DNA from: Streptomyces marokkonensis
Lineage (GTDB): Bacteria; Actinomycetota; Actinomycetes; Streptomycetales; Streptomycetaceae
Assembly (NCBI RefSeq): GCF_008312835.1
Contig: NZ_VSKS01000001.1
Span: 558,001-622,000 of the forward strand
Length of the DNA stretch: 64,000 bases
Reading direction: 5' to 3'
Position numbers and translations under genes: made by a program. This document shows, one piece after another, positions 44,174-52,701 of this stretch (position 1 is its first letter; each line of letters begins with the position of its first letter). The notes under the pieces are model-generated. The model was not told the DNA's origin. It did not search any database and was given only the letters and a program-made list of their open reading frames with translations.

Positions 44174-47100
44174 TCATGTCCGCGATTGCTCTGGTGCCGC
44201 CCCGGCGGGTAATGGCTGAACCCACCCGTCAGGTTCGCGCCGGTCGGGAGTCCCGAGGATGCCGCCCCGGGCGAGGCGGGTACGGATCACCGCGACGGCG
44301 TCGGACCGCCCGAGGCACCGGCCCTTCTCATAGGCCCGGGCGTGCGCCGCCTCACCCAGGTCCCGGGTCAGGGCCGCCGCGAGCTGGGCGATGTCGGGGT
44401 TGCCCGCGTCGGAGGCGCCGCGCAGGGCGTGGGAGACGCCCAGCAGCAGCGCCGCCGACTCGGGGTCCTGGCGGCGCTGCAGCAGATGAGCCACGGCGGC
44501 GCAGACGATCGCCACGAGCAGCATGTCGGCCGCGTCGAGAGCCAGGTCCAAAGCCTTGCGCAGCGCTCGGTGGCTTCCCTCGAGATCGTCCCGGGCGAGG
44601 GCGATGCGGGCGGTGCCCGTCCAGTACAGGGTGTGGAAGGCCACGTCGTGGAAGGTGTCGGAGGAGCAGGCCTCGTGGGCCAGGGCGTACTGCCTCGACG
44701 CTTCCCCGACGTCGCCCTCCAGGCGTGCCAGGTCGCCGAGGTTCAGGCGCGCCATGCGCAGGTGGGGTGCGGACGAGGGGCTGTTGACGACGCGCAGCAG
44801 TTCCTCGCGGGCCGCCTCCCCCCGGCCCGCGTGCCGGTGGGCGATGGCCAGCCAGACCCGCTGCAGATCGTCTCCGCCCAGCTCGCGGGCCGGGGCCATC
44901 GCCTCCGTGAGCACCTCCACGGCGTCGTCGTACTCGCCCTGGGAGATCAGCCCCACGGCCAGGTACGTCAGCGACGTGGCCAGGCCCCAGCGTTCGCCGA
45001 TGACACGGAACTCCCGTGCGCTCCGGCGCAGATCGTGACAGCCCTGCTGCAGGTCCCCCTCGTTGAGGCTGATCATGGAACGGATGAGCCACAGCATCGC
45101 CTGGGTCCATCGGCCGGGCGAGGAGGGCTGCTGGTCGATCGCCCGCAGCCCCTTGTCCGCGTCGCCCCCGGTCCAGGCGAGCAGCGGCGCCAGGAGGGCG
45201 GCGGCGGGATGGTCACCGGGCTGCGGCACGCGGGTGGTGCCGGGCCCCGTGTCCACCGGCATGCTCAGCGCGTTGACCGAGTCGCCGGAAAGGACGCAGT
45301 TGAGGAGACACCCCGCCGTGGCAACGGCTCGCTGCTGCGGTGGAGTCGGGCCGGGCACCCTCAGTGCGGCCCGCAGGAGGTGCACCGCCTGGCCGTACTC
45401 GCCACGCTGGGTCCAGAAGTACGAGAGCGCGGCGCCGAGCCGGACGGCGGTATCGGCGTCGCCCGACTCGCAGGCGAAGTGCAGAGCGGCCAGCAGGTTG
45501 TCGCGGTCGGCCGTGAGCGCCCTGGTCCAGCCGATCTGGCCCGCACCGCCCCGCAGATGCGGTTCCGCGCCTTCGGCCAGGGCGAGGAAGCAGCGGGCGT
45601 GGGCACGCAGCGCCGCGTCCACCGCACCGCGGTCGGCCAAGCGCTCCAGACCGTAGGCACGGATCGTCTCGAGCATCCGGAAGCGTGTCTGCGGAACATG
45701 CACGACCTGCACCACCGACTTCTCGACGAGGGAGGTGAGCGTGTCGAGGGTGCGGACGCCGAGGCCGCCCAGGGCCTCCGCGGTCTCGAGCGTGATCGCG
45801 GCCGGGCAGACCGCCAGCGTCTCCGCGAGTCCCCGCTCGTGGTCGGTGAGCAGGTCCCAGCTCCAGGCGACCACGGCGCGCAGCGTGCGGTGCCGGGGCC
45901 GTGCGGTGCGGCTGCCGCCGGTCAGGAGGTGGAACCGGTCGTCGAGCCGGGCGGCCAGTTGCTCCACGGAGAGCGTGCGCAGCCGGGCCGCGGCGAGCTC
46001 GATGGCCAGCGGGAGCCCGTCGAGCCTGCGGCAGATGTCGGCCACCGCCGAGGCGTTGTCCGCGGTCACCGTGAAGCCGGGACGGACCGCGTCCGCACGG
46101 TCGGCGAAGAGCTGCACCGCCGGGCAGGCCGCCACCGTGGCCGCGCTGGAGCCCGGCGCGGGAAGTTCCAGCGGAGGAACGGGGAACAGTGTTTCCCCGA
46201 GAATGCCGAGCGGCTCCCTGCTGGTCGCGAGGACCGTCAGCCGCGGGCAATGGGACAGGAGGTCGTCGACGAGCCGGGCGGTCGCCCCGATGACGTGCTC
46301 GCAGTTGTCGAGGACGATCAGCGTCTCGGCGGCCGGGACCACCTGGATCAGCCGGTCCGTGCTGTCGCCCTTGCCGTCGGCGGACTCGGACAGGCTGACT
46401 CCGCGGGTGCCGAGAGCCGCCAGAACGGCCGGTGCCACGTCCCTCTCGTCGGTCACCGCAGCCAGTTCGGCCAGCCACACGCCGCCGGGCATGCCGTCCG
46501 CCAGTTCGCCCGCGAGTGCGGTGGCCAGGCGGGTCTTCCCGGTCCCGCCCGTGCCCACGAGAGTGACGAGGCGGTGCTTCGCGACCTGCTCGCCGAGCCG
46601 CAGTGTCTCCTTGTTCCGCCCGACGAAGCTGGTGAGTTCCGCGCGCAGGTTGTCGCGGCGCACGTCCCTGGCCGTACCGTGCCGCCGGTCCGCGCCGTTC
46701 TGGCCACGCAGCACCTTCAGGTGCGTCTCCTGCAGTTCCGGCGACGGGTCGGTGCCCAGCTGGTCGGCGAGCCAGGTGCGGAAGCGTTCGTAGGCGCCCA
46801 GCGCCTCCGCGGACCTGCCGTCGGCGTGCAGGGCTCGGATCAGGAGCGACCACAGACGCTCACGGTGCGGGTACAGCGAGACCAGGGACTCCAGCTCGGC
46901 GATCATGCCGGGTGGTTCGGTGCGCAGCGACAGGCCGGCCGCGGCGCGGTCCTCGAAGGCGGTGAGCTTCAGCTCGGTCAGACGTACGACGGTGCCCTGC
47001 GCGTAGGCCGAATCGGACATGTCGGCGAGCGGTTCGCCGCGCCACAGGCCGAGCGCCTCGCCGAGGACCCGCGCGGCGGCACGCGGATTGTCCTCCTGGA

Positions 47101-47431
47101 GCAGTCGGCTGCCCTTGCGGGCGAGGGCCTCGAACCTCAGCGCGTCCACACTGTCCGGCCCGATGTCCAGGCGGTAGCCGCCGCCCGCGAACCGCAGGGG
47201 CGTTCCGTCGGGCAAGGTCTTGCGCAGACGGCTGACGAGCGCCTGCACGGCGTGGCCGCAGTCGGCCGGTGACTCCTGGGACCACAGCGCGGATGCCAGC
47301 GAACCGACCGGGACGGACCTGCCCGACTCGAGTGCCAGCCTGATCAGGAGGGTTCGGAGCCGGACGCCGCCCACAGCGACGGACCTCTCGCCGCTCCGGA
47401 CTTCCAATGGTCCGAGTAAGCCCACATGCAT
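44174..47431 (-). CDS. AfsR/SARP-family pathway regulator
   Basis: 1085 residues. An N-terminal winged-helix (GLLGPLEVRSGERSVAVGG) and BTAD (~residues 95-245: LRFEALARKG, LWRGEPLADM, YRFRTWLADQLGTDP-like) form the SARP DNA-binding module. An NB-ARC ATPase follows: TLVGTGGTGKTRLATAL (P-loop, ~residue 290), LIVLDNCEHVIGA (Walker B), LATSREPLGI and LPLAIELAAARL. The C-terminal ~400 residues are TPR-like helices. This is the large AfsR-type activator of antibiotic clusters. Three 8-mer direct repeats at 11-bp spacing lie immediately upstream (47484-47513), probably its own operator. Confidence 0.92.
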   Translation of the reverse strand: MHVGLLGPLEVRSGERSVAVGGVRLRTLLIRLALESGRSVPVGSLASALWSQESPADCGHAVQALVSRLRKTLPDGTPLRFAGGGYRLDIGPDSVDALRFEALARKGSRLLQEDNPRAAARVLGEALGLWRGEPLADMSDSAYAQGTVVRLTELKLTAFEDRAAAGLSLRTEPPGMIAELESLVSLYPHRERLWSLLIRALHADGRSAEALGAYERFRTWLADQLGTDPSPELQETHLKVLRGQNGADRRHGTARDVRRDNLRAELTSFVGRNKETLRLGEQVAKHRLVTLVGTGGTGKTRLATALAGELADGMPGGVWLAELAAVTDERDVAPAVLAALGTRGVSLSESADGKGDSTDRLIQVVPAAETLIVLDNCEHVIGATARLVDDLLSHCPRLTVLATSREPLGILGETLFPVPPLELPAPGSSAATVAACPAVQLFADRADAVRPGFTVTADNASAVADICRRLDGLPLAIELAAARLRTLSVEQLAARLDDRFHLLTGGSRTARPRHRTLRAVVAWSWDLLTDHERGLAETLAVCPAAITLETAEALGGLGVRTLDTLTSLVEKSVVQVVHVPQTRFRMLETIRAYGLERLADRGAVDAALRAHARCFLALAEGAEPHLRGGAGQIGWTRALTADRDNLLAALHFACESGDADTAVRLGAALSYFWTQRGEYGQAVHLLRAALRVPGPTPPQQRAVATAGCLLNCVLSGDSVNALSMPVDTGPGTTRVPQPGDHPAAALLAPLLAWTGGDADKGLRAIDQQPSSPGRWTQAMLWLIRSMISLNEGDLQQGCHDLRRSAREFRVIGERWGLATSLTYLAVGLISQGEYDDAVEVLTEAMAPARELGGDDLQRVWLAIAHRHAGRGEAAREELLRVVNSPSSAPHLRMARLNLGDLARLEGDVGEASRQYALAHEACSSDTFHDVAFHTLYWTGTARIALARDDLEGSHRALRKALDLALDAADMLLVAIVCAAVAHLLQRRQDPESAALLLGVSHALRGASDAGNPDIAQLAAALTRDLGEAAHARAYEKGRCLGRSDAVAVIRTRLARGGILGTPDRREPDGWVQPLPAGAAPEQSRT

Positions 47432-47483
47432 GGGCCCATGGTGCCATCCGGATCGCCCGGACGAGCTGCGAATAATTGCTCAA

Positions 47484-47513
47484 TGTGAGCGACGTGTAGG
47501 CGGGTTGTGAGCG
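47484..47513 (-). promoter_or_regulatory. SARP-type operator: triple 8-mer repeat at 11-bp spacing
   Basis: TGTGAGCG (47484), TGTAGGCG (47495) and TGTGAGCG (47506) on the plus strand are spaced exactly 11 bp. On the minus strand the third repeat is followed after 6 nt by an AATTAT -10-like box at ~47472-47477, leading to the SARP start at 47431. This is the arrangement SARPs recognise, and it suggests autoregulation and perhaps divergent control of the MMPL gene. Confidence 0.65.
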
Positions 47514-47688
47514 GGTGGCGGCACCCTCGACGGCGTTGGCCGTTGGGCCGATGCGGGAGGGGGCACGGGGGCGACGTGGAGTTGCTTGCCACCCCCGTCC
47601 GGCGCCCCGTCGTCCAGTGGCCCCTCCCTCCGCCCCGCCGATTTCCCGCGGTCCTCCGTGCCGCGGGACGTGAGATACGAGGATTGAC

Positions 47689-49890
47689 ATGACTGCCCTG
47701 GCACGATGGTGCTTCAGGCACCGGATCGTGGTCCTGCTCCTGTGGCTGGGGGCACTGTTCGGCACAGCGGCCGGCGGATCGGTGGGAGGCAGCGCCTTCT
47801 CCAACGCCTTCGACGTGCCCGGCACGGAGTCGACGCGTGCCATGGAGCGCATGGAGGAGGTCTTCCCCGAGGCTGCGGGTGATGTGTCCACCGTGGTGTG
47901 GCGGACCGAGAACGGTACGGTGCGCGACCCCGCGGTCCGTGACCGCATGACGGACGCGCTGCGGGACATCGAGGACCTGCCCCACGTCGGCGATGTGCTG
48001 AGTCCGTACGACTCGGCGGAGACCGCGCACATCAGCGACGACGGCAAGATCGCCTACGCCGAGGTCATCTTCACGGAGCAGGCGAACGAGCTGGACAAGG
48101 GCGACACCGAGAAGGTGATCGACCGGGCCCAGGACGCCCGCACCGACGGCCTCGACGTCGAACTGGGCGGCATGGCGGTCGAGTACGCGCAGCAGCCGGC
48201 GGAGGGTGCCGCCGAGCTGGTGGGCGTCGTGGCCGCGGCCGTGGTCCTGCTGATCGCCTTTGGTTCGCTCTTCGGCATGCTCCTGCCGATCATCACGGCG
48301 ATCGTCGCCGTCGGCACGGCTGTCTCGCTGCTGGGAGTGCTCAGCCACGTCATGACGCTTCCCGCCTCGGCGCCGATCGTCGGTTCCCTCATCGGGCTCG
48401 GAGTGGGCATCGACTACGCGCTGTTCGTGGTGACGCGGCACCGCAAGGGACTGAAGGCGGGGCTGTCCCCCGAAGTCTCCGCCGAGCGGGCGCTGAACAC
48501 CTCGGGACGTGCGGTCGTGTTCGCCGGCGGCACGGTGTGCGTGGCCTTCCTCGCGATGTTCGCGCTCGGCATGCAGTTCCTGAACGGGCTGGCCGTTGCG
48601 GTGATCGTCGTGGTGCTGCTCAGCGTGGCATGCGCCGCGACCCTGCTGCCGGCCCTGCTGGGGCTGTTCGGGACGAAGGTGCTCAGCCGGCGTGAACGCC
48701 GCGCGCAGGCAGAGGGCGGAGGGCGGGCCGAGGACGGCGCCGGCTCGCTCGCCGTGCGCTGGGCGGCGTTCGTGGAGGGCAGGCCCGGGGTGGTGGCCGT
48801 CGTCGCCGTCGCGGTGATGGTGCTGCTCGCGCTCCCCGCCTTCTCGTTGCGGCTCGGGGCCACCGACCAGGGGAACCACCCGGAGTCGCAGACGACCCGG
48901 CAGGCCTACGACCTGCTGGCCGACGGCTTCGGACCGGGGTTCAACGGCCCGCTGCACATGGTCGCCGACGTCCCCGGCGGCGAGGCCGACCTACGTGCCG
49001 TGGAGGGGCTGGTCGACCGGGTGCGCGCCCTGGACGGCGTCGCGGACGTCGGTGAGCTGACCGTGTCCGAGGGTACCGGGACACGGGTGTACCAGGTGGT
49101 TCCCGCCCATGCGCCGCAGGACGAGGCGACCGACGAGCTCATCGCGGAACTACGTGGGTCGATCGTGCCTCAGGCGGAGCGGGGCAGCACCCTGGAGGTG
49201 TCCATCGGCGGCAACACCGCGGTGCAGAAGGACTTCGCGGAGGCCATCACCGACAGGCTGCCGCTGTTCATCGCGCTGATCGCCGTGCTGGGCGCGCTGC
49301 TGCTGATGGTGGCCTTCCGCAGCGTCGTGGTGCCGTTGATCGCGGCGCTGATGAACGTCCTCGCCGCGGGTGCCGCGTTCGGCATCATCGTCGCGGTCTT
49401 CCAGTGGGGCTGGGGCCTGGACCTGCTGGGCCTCGGCAAGGAAGGACCGATCACCTCGTACATCCCGGCGTTCATGCTGCCGCTGCTCTTCGGTCTCTCC
49501 ATGGACTACCAGGTGTTCCTGGTGAGCCGGATGCATGAGGAGTGGGTGCACACCAGGGACAACGCGCGCGCTGTGCGCCTGGGCCTGACGGACACCAGCC
49601 GGGTGATCAACTGTGCCGCTCTGATCATGGTGTGTGTCTTCGGCTCGTTCCTTCTCAGCGCCGACCAGGCCGCCGTGATGACGGGTGTCGCGCTTGCCGG
49701 GGCGGTCGCCGTGGATGCCTTCATCGTGCGGATGCTGCTGGTGCCTGCGCTGATGCACATCATCGGCGACGCCAACTGGTGGCTGCCCGGCCCGCTGGGC
49801 AGAGTACTGCCGCGAGTCGCCCTGGAGGCGCCGGCCGATCAGGTAGCACCGGCGTCGCAGAAGCGGGACGACCTCGTCACCGAGCGGTGA
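47689..49890 (+). CDS. MMPL/RND-family transporter
   Basis: 733 residues. The N-terminus ARWCFRHRIVVLLLWLGALFG is a membrane anchor, followed by a ~180-residue extracytoplasmic loop, then two six-helix bundles. Characteristic are IGLGVGIDYALFVVTRHR and later LFGLSMDYQVFLVSRMHEEW, the paired GxxxDY motifs, and GRAVVFAGGTVCVAFLAM. It exports hydrophobic products, most likely the polyketide of this cluster. Shine-Dalgarno GAGG precedes the ATG. It is divergent from the SARP gene. Confidence 0.93.
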   Translation: MTALARWCFRHRIVVLLLWLGALFGTAAGGSVGGSAFSNAFDVPGTESTRAMERMEEVFPEAAGDVSTVVWRTENGTVRDPAVRDRMTDALRDIEDLPHVGDVLSPYDSAETAHISDDGKIAYAEVIFTEQANELDKGDTEKVIDRAQDARTDGLDVELGGMAVEYAQQPAEGAAELVGVVAAAVVLLIAFGSLFGMLLPIITAIVAVGTAVSLLGVLSHVMTLPASAPIVGSLIGLGVGIDYALFVVTRHRKGLKAGLSPEVSAERALNTSGRAVVFAGGTVCVAFLAMFALGMQFLNGLAVAVIVVVLLSVACAATLLPALLGLFGTKVLSRRERRAQAEGGGRAEDGAGSLAVRWAAFVEGRPGVVAVVAVAVMVLLALPAFSLRLGATDQGNHPESQTTRQAYDLLADGFGPGFNGPLHMVADVPGGEADLRAVEGLVDRVRALDGVADVGELTVSEGTGTRVYQVVPAHAPQDEATDELIAELRGSIVPQAERGSTLEVSIGGNTAVQKDFAEAITDRLPLFIALIAVLGALLLMVAFRSVVVPLIAALMNVLAAGAAFGIIVAVFQWGWGLDLLGLGKEGPITSYIPAFMLPLLFGLSMDYQVFLVSRMHEEWVHTRDNARAVRLGLTDTSRVINCAALIMVCVFGSFLLSADQAAVMTGVALAGAVAVDAFIVRMLLVPALMHIIGDANWWLPGPLGRVLPRVALEAPADQVAPASQKRDDLVTER

Positions 49891-49904
49891 CCGGACGGAC
49901 TTGC

Positions 49905-49949
49905 CGAACGCGCTCCGCGCGGGGCCCTGCGCCCTCGAGGGCGCGTTCG
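49905..49949 (+). terminator. Hairpin after MMPL gene
   Basis: CGAACGCGC and its complement close around an inner GCGCCCTCGAGGGCGC palindrome. The position 15 nt after the stop fits termination. Confidence 0.7.
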
Positions 49950-50001
49950 GGAAGTCGTGCGATCGAGGGTGTCATCAATCGTCGGGTAGGATAGCCTGTC
50001 C

Positions 50002-50018
50002 ATACCCCCTTGGGGTAT
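50002..50018 (+). promoter_or_regulatory. CsoR-type copper operator
   Basis: The near-palindrome ATACCCCCTTGGGGTAT matches the TACCC-N-GGGTA pattern bound by the copper sensor CsoR in actinobacteria. It lies 42 nt upstream of a copper-chaperone-like gene. Confidence 0.7.
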
Positions 50019-50059
50019 TGCTGAGGAATGGACCGGGGTACCGACGACAGGAGTGGTTC

Positions 50060-50341
50060 ATGGGCTCCCCCGAAACTTCCCATGATGATCCCGCGACGAG
50101 CGGGTCCGGTGAAGCCTCCGAGGCCGGGGGCGTCACTGTGACCTACGCCGTCGAAGGCATGGTGTGTGGGCACTGCGCCACCTCCGTGACCGAGGCCATC
50201 ACCGGCCTCGACGGCGTGCGGAACGTGGACGTCGACGTCCAGAGCGGGCACGTGTCCGTCGATTCCGAGCACGAACTCGAGGAGGCCGCCCTCGCCCAGG
50301 CCCTCGACGACATCGGGTACGAGATGTCCGGCCGTGTCTGA
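50060..50341 (+). CDS. Heavy-metal-associated domain protein (CopZ-like copper chaperone)
   Basis: 93 residues from ATG 50060, with AGGAG 6 nt upstream. A ~25-residue Ser/Glu-rich N-terminus precedes an HMA domain: VTYAVEGMVCGHCATSVTEAI carries the MxCxxC metal motif and ends DIGYEMSGRV. It binds Cu(I). The CsoR-type palindrome just upstream links it to copper control rather than to the surrounding biosynthetic genes. Confidence 0.9.
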   Translation: MGSPETSHDDPATSGSGEASEAGGVTVTYAVEGMVCGHCATSVTEAITGLDGVRNVDVDVQSGHVSVDSEHELEEAALAQALDDIGYEMSGRV

Positions 50342-50419
50342 ACGGCCGCCGGACACGGAGGGGGCGGCGACCTGCCGAGGTCGCCGCCCCCTCCGTACCC
50401 GGCCCTCTGCCGGTACGCG

Positions 50420-50635
50420 CCACGTCGAGCAGGTGCCGGTCCGGTCCGATTCCCACCTTGCCGATCATGACTTCCGTCAGAGGGGCAGCCGCCTCGGCCG
50501 GCGAGGAGCCGTCGTCCGGAGAGTTCCGGTACCCGAAGTGCGGATCGGCCGCCGGGTCCGCCATGGCCGAGAACTGTGCGAACCGGTCGTGAAACCGCCG
50601 ACCTCGACCGGGTCGGGCGCCTTGATCCCTCGCAT
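50420..50635 (-). pseudogene. Truncated, frameshifted SAM-methyltransferase relic
   Basis: Minus-strand ATG 50635 begins MRGIKAPDPVEVGGFTTGSH. One base appears lost after GGF: restoring it gives GGFYDRFAQFSA-like sequence, which matches GGFYDRFTRLTL of the intact enzyme at 52702. In the other frame, HFGYRNSPDDGSSPAEAAAP and LTEVMIGKVGIGPDRHLLDV follow the same protein and stop at LLDV, just before motif I would be complete. Only ~75 codons survive. It follows the ferredoxin gene with a 13-nt gap. Confidence 0.78.
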
Positions 50636-50648
50636 GGCCGATGTCCCC

Positions 50649-50891
50649 TCACTCACCTGCGACCATCTGTCCTGACGCATCCCGCGTACTCAGCCTGATC
50701 GCTCCGCTCGGGCAGGACCGGACCGCGTCGCGGAGTGCCGCGTGATGCCGGTCGGCCGGCTGCGCGTCCAGCACGACCACCGTGCCGTCCGCATCGGACT
50801 GGTCGAACACCGCCGGGACCGTCAGAGCGCACATCCCCGCCGAACAGCAGCGCCCGGGATCCGCCTCGACCCGGAGAACACGGCCGCTCAC
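50649..50891 (-). CDS. Small ferredoxin for the P450 operon
   Basis: 80 residues; GTG 50891 overlaps the TGA of the upstream truncated P450 (GTGA). Cysteines in RCCSAGMCALTVPAVF and later RSCPSGAIRL give the iron-sulfur pattern of actinomycete P450 ferredoxins (one cluster). It should donate electrons to the cluster P450s. Confidence 0.85.
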   Translation of the reverse strand: MSGRVLRVEADPGRCCSAGMCALTVPAVFDQSDADGTVVVLDAQPADRHHAALRDAVRSCPSGAIRLSTRDASGQMVAGE

Positions 50892-51331
50892 CACGTGACC
50901 GGCAGCTCGTGCACGCCGTGGACGATCATCTCCGACCGCAGCGGCACGTCGAGCCGCTCCCGGGTGATCTCTTCGACCCGCGGCAGGAGCCGGTTCGTCC
51001 GGCGGACGGTGAACAGGCCGGCCGGCGGCTTGCACAGCCGGGTGCGGTCGGGCGGATCCATGCTGATGAATCGCCCCGGCGCCGCCGGTTCGGCCACCCA
51101 CGGATGGGGAACGGGCAGGCGCTGCAGCTCGCTGCGGGAGCTGAACGAAGGGTTGCCGAGCACGCTCCGCGCCTGTGCGTACCCCGTGACGAGCCGGCCG
51201 AGCGTGCCGTCCGGATAGGTGAGGCGTCCGACCGGGCTTCGGCTGCCGGGCCTCGCGAGTTCCTCGGGAGGGGCGAAGGGACAGGTACGCGCCGTGGGCA
51301 GTGCCACCGGCTCCTGGGCAGTTTCCGTCAT
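50888..51331 (-). pseudogene. Cytochrome P450 with large in-frame internal deletion
   Basis: 147 residues versus about 396 expected. Residues 1-128 track the P450 at 53641 (MTETAQEPVALPTARTCPF against MTQTSPEPVALPTVRDCPF; GRFISMDPPDRTRL; LFTVRRTNRLLPRVEEIT). It then jumps in frame to the last ~18 residues, PLRSEMIVHGVHELPVTW (PLRTDMFIYGMHRFPVTW in the paralog). I-helix, ExxR and heme Cys are all missing, so it cannot be a P450. The frame stays open and feeds the ferredoxin by overlap. Confidence 0.88.
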
Positions 51332-51391
51332 CCGGTGGCCTTTCGACTTCCGCTCGGTCTGATCCGCCTCGTCCCCGGGGTCTTGGTCACC

Positions 51392-52645
51392 TCACCGGGT
51401 GAGCGCGACGGGCAGCGTGTCGAAACCCCGCAGCCCAAGGCCGATCCGCCGCCGGGCAGGCCCCGCCGGGGCGATCGCTACGGCACCCGTCACCAGCCGC
51501 TGCAGCAGCACCTCCGCCTCCAGGTTGGCCAGCTGGGCACCGAGACAGAAGTGCACCCCCGCCGCGTACGACAAATGGGCGTTCTCGCCCCGGCCCACGT
51601 CGAGGCGTTCCGGGTCCGGGAAGCGCGAGGGATCCCGGTTGGCCGCGCCGATGACGGTCATCACCGTCTGCCCCGGTTCGAGCTCCACGCCCGCGAACCA
51701 CGTCGGCTCCAGCGCCACCCGCGCGTCGAGCTGGGCCGGAGTGTCGTACCGCAGCAGCTCCTGCACCGCGGACGGGATCAGTGCGGGGTCCTCGCGCAGC
51801 CGCTCCCACTGTTCGGGGTGGTCGAGCAGGGCCCGTACGCCGTTGCCGAGCAGATGAGTGGTGGTTTTGATGCCCGCCCCCAGCAGGAGCAGCGCGGTGG
51901 AGACGATCTCGTCGTCGCTCAGGCCGCCGCCCTCGGCAGCGGTGCCGAGCCGGCTCAGCAGATCGTCGGCCGGTCGGGCCCTGCGGCGGGCGAGGAGCTC
52001 GGCGAAGTAGTCGCACAGCGCGCGCTGCGCTTCGGCGGCGGCGCGGAACACCGCCGCGTCGGTGACGGGTTCCATCAGCGCCGCCAGCGCCTGCGAGTTG
52101 GGCAGGACGGAAGCGCGGTCGCTTTCGGGAATGCCGAGCAGGTCCGAGATGACGATCTCCGGCAGAGGCTTGGCCACGGCCTCCATGAAGTCGCCGCCCG
52201 CGGCCCCGTCGAGGCGCGCGAGCAGCCGGTCCGTGTGTGCCACCACGGCGGGGCGCAGCCCCTCGACCTGCCGGTGGGTGAAGACGGAGCTGACTGGTCT
52301 GCGCAGCCGGGCGTGGTGCGGTGGGTCCACGAAGGCCATGCTGCGCCTGAGCGTGGCCATCACCTCCGTGACCTGCTCCTGGGGCACGGGTGCGAGGCGG
52401 AAACCGTCCATGTCGTCACCCCGCCCCAGCGACCGGTGCCGCAGCGCGGCATCGCACTCGGCGTGCCCGGTCAGGACCAGGGTTCCGTCGCTCGTGATCA
52501 GAGCCGGTGCCATGTCCCGCAGCTCGCGGTAGTGCGAGTAGGGATCGTCGGAAGCGGGATTCTGCATGATGTCGAGAAAGACGGACTCGGCGTCGTCGTC
52601 GCGGCGGGCCGTGACCGTCGATGTGGCGGCCGGCGTCTGTTCCAT
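51392..52645 (-). CDS. Cytochrome P450
   Basis: 417 residues from ATG 52645 (the longer frame upstream lacks P450 similarity). I-helix: ALLLLGAGIKTTTHLLGN; ExxR: VQELLRYDTP; heme loop: LSYAAGVHFCLGAQLANLE. It uses YAAGVHFC rather than FGxGxHxC, as in several polyketide-tailoring CYPs. It lies downstream of the methyltransferase in the same operon (56-nt gap). Confidence 0.93.
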   Translation of the reverse strand: MEQTPAATSTVTARRDDDAESVFLDIMQNPASDDPYSHYRELRDMAPALITSDGTLVLTGHAECDAALRHRSLGRGDDMDGFRLAPVPQEQVTEVMATLRRSMAFVDPPHHARLRRPVSSVFTHRQVEGLRPAVVAHTDRLLARLDGAAGGDFMEAVAKPLPEIVISDLLGIPESDRASVLPNSQALAALMEPVTDAAVFRAAAEAQRALCDYFAELLARRRARPADDLLSRLGTAAEGGGLSDDEIVSTALLLLGAGIKTTTHLLGNGVRALLDHPEQWERLREDPALIPSAVQELLRYDTPAQLDARVALEPTWFAGVELEPGQTVMTVIGAANRDPSRFPDPERLDVGRGENAHLSYAAGVHFCLGAQLANLEAEVLLQRLVTGAVAIAPAGPARRRIGLGLRGFDTLPVALTR

Positions 52646-52701
52646 GGCTGCCTCTTCACCTGCCTTCGTGTCTGGACTGTTTGCCGCTGGACCGGTCACG
52701 T

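Noticed and set aside
44342-47272. 976-codon plus-strand frame opposite the SARP regulator
   Set aside because: Antisense shadow with Gln/Gly/Arg-rich composition; the minus-strand SARP has full domain structure.
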